DNA of 18,049 nucleotides. Origin: Acidimicrobiaceae bacterium (GTDB lineage: Bacteria > Actinomycetota > Acidimicrobiia > Acidimicrobiales > Bog-793). The translations under genes and the position numbers were made by a program. Numbering within the stretch: the first letter of the stretch is position 1; every line of letters starts with the position of its first letter. The notes below the pieces were generated by a model. The model was given only the letters and a program-made list of their open reading frames with translations, was not told the origin of the DNA and searched no databases. This document shows positions 14,289 through 18,049 of the stretch, piece by piece. Location of the stretch: contig JAODBN010000329.1 in NCBI GenBank assembly GCA_025463965.1, positions 1 to 18,049 on the forward strand. Reading direction: 5' to 3'.

Positions 14289-15860
14289 CTACCCGCCCCC
14301 GGGGGCACTCCCGCTAGAGCTGCTCGTGCTCGTGTTGTTGAGCCCGGAGTTGTTGTCCTTGCCGTTCACCTGAGCCGTCCCGATGTAGGAGACGTTGGTG
14401 TTGCACGACTGTCCGGCCCCCTGAGCACAGTCCACGTTCACCACGAGCGCGTCCCCCGCGGTGAGCACGATGGGCGTGTTGAGCGGGTAGTTCTCATTGC
14501 CGAGGGTGATGAGCGACATCTCGAAGATGTAGGTCGGCGTCGACTCGCTCGGGGTCTGGACGCCAACCTCGACTGTGCTTCCGGCAACGCTCGCCAGGTT
14601 CTGGAGGCTGAGATCGGTGATCTGGAGGGTGTTCCCGGCGGGGATGACGAGCGTTCCCTGCTGGTCGGCGCCCGGCGAGGCGACGACGGGGGTCGCTCCT
14701 GCGAAAGCGCCGGCGGTGAGCTGCGCTGCAGCGCCGGCGATGACCGTCGTGGTCGTGGTCGTGGTCGACGCCGATGAAGTGGTCGGAGTCGTGGTCGTCG
14801 TCGTGGGGGACGTCGTTGTCGGGGCGATCGTCGTCGGGGTGGACGACGACGACGCGTTGCTACTGGTGGTCGGGCCCGTCGTCGTGGTGGCCGCGGCCGT
14901 GGTCGTCGTCGCCGGCAACGTGGTCGTCGTGACGAAGTTCGTCGTCGTCGTCGCCGAGCTCGTCGAGGTGAGCGCGTTCTGCACGCTTGACACCGTGGCG
15001 CCCTGCTGGGCCACCTTGGTCTGCACCTTCGCGACGTTGGCATTCGCCGCAGCGCTCGCCGCCTTGGCGCTTTGTGCCTGCTTCTGGGTCGCGGCGAGCG
15101 GCTGTGACACCGCGCTCACCGCCTCGTTCTTCACGGCGGGGCGGATCAAGAGGAACCAGAGGGCGAGGGCGGCGAGGGCGCCGATCCCGACGAGGGAGCC
15201 CTTCGGCAAGAGCGGGCGCTGGATCATGGTGGCGTCCAGCGTCACCATCTCGCCGTGCTCGGGCTCCACGGTCACCTTGAAGCGTGCCTGGCGCTGCGGG
15301 CCGCGCAGGTAACGGCGACGAGGGATGACCTTCAAGCGGGCGAAGGTCGTGGTGCCGGGCTGGAGGATGACCTGGCGGGGACGGACGCTGATGGCGAGGA
15401 CGTCGGCCGGATCACGCCCCCGGATGATGGCGGGCACGGCAACGTTCGATCGGCTGTCGATGGCGACGCCAAGCTTGCCGACGCGCCGCCCGCTGGCCAC
15501 CTGGGGAATCATCTCGGCGGTGATGTTCTGGTAGGGGGCGACGATGAGCACGCCCTCTTCCACCGCCGACTCCCCGGGGTCGGTCGACGGGACGACGCGC
15601 ACGCCGAAGTGGATGGGTCCCGGGACGACGTGCCATTCCCTCGGCGTCCGGAAGGTGACCGTGACATCGCCCTGGTTGTTCGGGAACAGGGCGAGCTCGC
15701 GCGGCGAAGCGATCGCCCACTCGGCCGCGTCCCCGAGCACCTCGATGACGAAGTGCTCCACGGTCGCACCGACGTTGTGCACCGACAGCTCGCAGACCGC
15801 CTCGCCCCCTGGCTCGATCTCGAGCTGGGGCGTCTTCATGATGACGAGCGCGGTGGTCAT
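14289..15860 (-). CDS. Bitopic protein: cytosolic Ig-like domains, one membrane helix, coiled coil, Thr-rich stalk, external beta domain
   Basis: A 523-residue protein with no signal peptide. Residues 1-215 form two Ig-like beta domains (LEIEPGGEAVCELSVHNVG; ISVRPRQVILQPGTTTFARL) of the kind seen in NEW3/COG1470 proteins that databases call 'hydrolytic protein', although no catalytic motif is visible. A basic stop (RPLLPK) precedes the only membrane helix (about 221-239). It is followed by an Ala/Gln-rich helix likely to be a coiled coil (244-297), a Thr/Ser stalk (299-373) and a 120-residue beta domain with two Cys (CAQGAGQSC). The expected topology is N-in, C-out. The ATG directly abuts the stop of the upstream RTX-like gene. 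From memory, similar proteins accompany actinobacterial contractile injection genes; this was not checked. Confidence 0.82.
   Translation of the reverse strand: MTTALVIMKTPQLEIEPGGEAVCELSVHNVGATVEHFVIEVLGDAAEWAIASPRELALFPNNQGDVTVTFRTPREWHVVPGPIHFGVRVVPSTDPGESAVEEGVLIVAPYQNITAEMIPQVASGRRVGKLGVAIDSRSNVAVPAIIRGRDPADVLAISVRPRQVILQPGTTTFARLKVIPRRRYLRGPQRQARFKVTVEPEHGEMVTLDATMIQRPLLPKGSLVGIGALAALALWFLLIRPAVKNEAVSAVSQPLAATQKQAQSAKAASAAANANVAKVQTKVAQQGATVSSVQNALTSTSSATTTTNFVTTTTLPATTTTAAATTTTGPTTSSNASSSSTPTTIAPTTTSPTTTTTTPTTSSASTTTTTTTVIAGAAAQLTAGAFAGATPVVASPGADQQGTLVIPAGNTLQITDLSLQNLASVAGSTVEVGVQTPSESTPTYIFEMSLITLGNENYPLNTPIVLTAGDALVVNVDCAQGAGQSCNTNVSYIGTAQVNGKDNNSGLNNTSTSSSSGSAPGGG
14742..14966 (-). 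repeat. Thr/Ser-codon low-complexity tract
   Basis: About 225 bp of imperfect ACC/ACG/ACT repeats (seen on the plus strand as GTC/GTG runs) encode the Thr-rich stalk (residues 299-373) of the bitopic protein. Different Thr codons are mixed, so it is not a clean microsatellite. Confidence 0.7.
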
Positions 15861-18049
15861 CTAGGTGTCTCCGTCCGGGAGCGCAGGAAGCCTCGTATTT
15901 GCTGGCTCGAAGGTCTGATTGCCGTTCAGGTCGACGAAGACGGGCTCATTGAAGAGGACGACCGCACCGTTGCCAATGCTCACATTACTCAGGGCGTCGC
16001 TCGGGTCACCAAGAATGAAGTCATTCTGGCCGCCGGCGATAATCGTGTCGTTGGCCGCCACCGGGTTGCCGCTGCTGTCGACGATCTGCGCGTCAATGAG
16101 GTTGTTGCCCGAGTTCCTCCCGGCCTTGATGGTGTCGTGGCCGCCGCAGGTGACCGTTGCGGACGCCCTGCAGCTGGCGATGAACTGGACCGGCAGGTCT
16201 CCACCGATAAGCGTGTCGTGGCCGGCAGCGCTGGCCGTCAGCGTGGAGGCGATCGCGTTGCCGTTGCCGGCGACGAGCGTCTGGTTAGCTGCGGCCGCCG
16301 TGAGGGTGTCGGTGCCGCTCTGGCTGCCGATGACCGTTGACACCCCGGCGAGGACATCCAGCACTCCGTTGTCGCCGAGCTTCTTCGCGACGCCCGGAGA
16401 CGTCGGGCTCGAGCCGAGCGTCACCTGGACGCCTTGGTTCGAGGAGTTGAGCGGGGTCTGGAAATAGTCCACCGTGCAGGTCGAGCCCACGCTGCAGTTG
16501 GCGGTCGTGGAATCGGCGCCGGTGTAGAGGTAGGCATTTCCCTCGCTGTCGAGGGTCACGTTGAAGCCCGTGGCCATCAGCACGTCGTTGCCGAGGCCGC
16601 CGTCGAGCACCACCGAGGGAAGCGAGGCTGAGCTCTCACCGCCCATCAGCAGGTCGTTGAAGGAGGTCCCGATGACCTTCGTGAAGGTGCCGCTGAGACT
16701 GACCGTGCCTCCCCAGCCGCCGGTGACGGAGTTCGCCGCCAGCAAGGTGTTGCCGAACGGGACCGCCGTCAGCCCGTCGGCGGTGATGAGGTTCTGTTCG
16801 GTGGTCGAGATGGTGAAGGTGGCCTGAGCCCCGATGTTGACGTCCACCCCCGCCGGCGCCCCAGCAAACGAAAGCGTATTGGTGACCGTAGATCCGCTCT
16901 GCGCCTGGATCTGCACCGCCCCAGCGCCCGGCATGAAGGTCGTGGCACCCGAGCCGCCCTTGAGCACGGTGGTCTGGCCGTTCGATCCGGGGCCGCCGAC
17001 GAGGGTGACCGTGCCCGAGTCTTGCGAGGCGTCCAGCGTGTAGTTGCCGGTGCCTGCGCTGAGCCACGCTGAGGCCGTGCACGCGCTCGTGCACGCCGTG
17101 ATCGTCCCGCTACCGCTCCCGCCGAGGATCGTGTTGGCGAACGACGAGCTGCCGACCACGTTCTGGATGGTGCCCGGGGTGATGAGCACCATTCCGTCGC
17201 CGGAGTTCTGGAAGCTGGAATCGGTGAGGTCGAGAGTGACCGGACCCGATGCCGAGGAGAGGTTGACGGTGTTGCCGCTCGAGCCACCACCGTCGATGAC
17301 GGCGACCCCGCCTTCCAAATAGAACGTGTTGTTGCCCCCGCCGCCGTGGATGACGTTGGTCCCACCGCTCGCATAGAAGACGTCGGCGAACGGCGTCCCG
17401 ATCACGTTGGAGAAGCCAGTGATGGTTCCTGTGTACGCGCCGCTGACCGAGCTCCCGGCCACGCTATTGATCGTCGAGCTCGACAGGTTGACGGTGATGC
17501 CCGAGGTCCCCGACGCGAAGTTCAGCGTGTCCCTGCCACCGCCGCCGGAGAAGGACAACCCGGAAAGACCGGTTGCCGGGAGGACGAAGGTGTCGTTGCC
17601 GGGGCTTCCGGCGACCGAGCTCATGCCCGTGTAGACATCCGTGCCCCCGGCTACCACCACGTTGCCGGAGGTGGCCGTGGTCAAGTTGACGGTGACTCCC
17701 GAGGTCGCTGCCCCAAAGCCGAGCGAGTCGCTCGGTCCCGAGGCGCTCAGGTTGAGGCCACCAACGTCACCAGCGATGTAAGTCGTGAAACCGGTCGTCG
17801 GCCCGACGAACCGGGCGAACCCGGCCACGAGGTCGGTGCCGGCCGAAGGCAGCGTGATCGTGCCGGTCGCCAGGTTGATGGTGACCCCACCGGAGCTCGA
17901 AGTGGCAACGTTCGCCAGCGTCACCGTGCTGCCCGTCACCCCGGTGATGAGACCACCGATCAGCGAGAAGCCCGTGACCGTGGAGCCAACCACCATCGAA
18001 CCGGAACCGGCGGTCGAGCTGAGGGTGAGGGTGCCGAGCGTCGAGCCGG
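15861..18049 (-). CDS. Large RTX-like beta-repeat surface or secreted protein (C-terminal part)
   Basis: At least 728 residues, open to the right edge, so the start and any signal peptide lie outside the window. It is Gly/Ser/Thr/Val-rich with repeats of two kinds. GVTVNL-type strands recur about six times (GVTINL, GVTVNL, GITVNL, GVDVNI, GVQVTL). RTX-like turns recur as NVIGTPFADVFYASGGTNVI, KVIGTSFNDLLMGG, GHDTLIGG, GHDTIKAG and NDTIIAGGQNDFILGD. They fit a beta-roll or beta-solenoid, and some Asp positions of the Ca2+-binding nonapeptide are kept while many are lost. A few Cys pairs (CTSAC; CSVGSTC) may form disulfides. The stop codon directly abuts the start of the bitopic-protein gene (zero spacing), so the two are co-translated. 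The function is probably structural, adhesive or toxin-like. Confidence 0.8.
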   Translation of the reverse strand, partial: GSTLGTLTLSSTAGSGSMVVGSTVTGFSLIGGLITGVTGSTVTLANVATSSSGGVTINLATGTITLPSAGTDLVAGFARFVGPTTGFTTYIAGDVGGLNLSASGPSDSLGFGAATSGVTVNLTTATSGNVVVAGGTDVYTGMSSVAGSPGNDTFVLPATGLSGLSFSGGGGRDTLNFASGTSGITVNLSSSTINSVAGSSVSGAYTGTITGFSNVIGTPFADVFYASGGTNVIHGGGGNNTFYLEGGVAVIDGGGSSGNTVNLSSASGPVTLDLTDSSFQNSGDGMVLITPGTIQNVVGSSSFANTILGGSGSGTITACTSACTASAWLSAGTGNYTLDASQDSGTVTLVGGPGSNGQTTVLKGGSGATTFMPGAGAVQIQAQSGSTVTNTLSFAGAPAGVDVNIGAQATFTISTTEQNLITADGLTAVPFGNTLLAANSVTGGWGGTVSLSGTFTKVIGTSFNDLLMGGESSASLPSVVLDGGLGNDVLMATGFNVTLDSEGNAYLYTGADSTTANCSVGSTCTVDYFQTPLNSSNQGVQVTLGSSPTSPGVAKKLGDNGVLDVLAGVSTVIGSQSGTDTLTAAAANQTLVAGNGNAIASTLTASAAGHDTLIGGDLPVQFIASCRASATVTCGGHDTIKAGRNSGNNLIDAQIVDSSGNPVAANDTIIAGGQNDFILGDPSDALSNVSIGNGAVVLFNEPVFVDLNGNQTFEPANTRLPALPDGDT

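Noticed and set aside
14742..14966. Phase-variable microsatellite
   Set aside because: Thr codons are mixed and the unit is three bases, so slippage would not shift the frame; it is best read as a coding low-complexity stalk.
14575..15312. A 245-codon plus-strand frame rich in Val that resembles membrane segments
   Set aside because: It is the complement of the Thr-rich stalk (ACC/ACG read as GGT/CGT/GTC), so the hydrophobicity is an artefact.
16000..18049. Direct DNA repeats or CRISPR-like array
   Set aside because: The repetitiveness is at protein level (Gly/Thr/Val strands) with divergent DNA and no regular spacers.

Overview
This is a GC-rich, gene-dense bacterial window with many GTG and TTG starts, ATGA stop/start overlaps and TANNNT boxes just upstream of start codons. 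Together these suggest an actinobacterium; an Acidimicrobiia-like lineage is my guess from protein style, and I could not test it. No rRNA, tRNA, CRISPR array or insertion sequence was seen.

Left part (1-4523): the 5' end of a PfkB-family kinase runs off the left edge on the minus strand. It is divergent from a plus-strand operon of an M1 aminopeptidase (pepN), a GDT1/UPF0016 cation transporter and a small class I methyltransferase, with a 7-nt gap and then a 4-nt overlap. Convergent to it (4599-7818, minus) is a coupled three-gene set: a GT4 glycosyltransferase, a class I methyltransferase and an alpha/alpha-toroid 'prenyltransferase-like' protein.

Middle (7884-12572): on the minus strand, a membrane-less MgtE-like protein (PRC, MgtE_N, two CBS) is followed by an atypical Nramp transporter that has lost the usual transition-metal ligands. 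This is probably a Mg2+ (or related cation) transport pair. Upstream lies a short proline-containing leader ORF (20 codons, near-perfect ribosome binding site). The 8 nt directly after its stop codon can pair with the ribosome binding site of the MgtE-like gene. This looks like an undescribed translational attenuator and is the most interesting element I found. Divergently are an aldo/keto reductase and a GNAT acetyltransferase, the latter with a possible CTG start.

Right part (12566-18049): a long stem-loop precedes a DUF4280 (PAAR-like) protein of the type used as spike tips of contractile or secretion machines. Convergent to it is a tightly packed minus-strand operon. It encodes a large RTX-like beta-repeat protein (N-terminus outside the window), a bitopic protein (cytoplasmic Ig-like domains, one membrane helix, coiled coil, Thr-rich stalk, external beta domain) and a LolA/RseB-like protein without signal peptide. 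The right part may be the edge of a contractile-injection or cell-surface locus that continues past the window.
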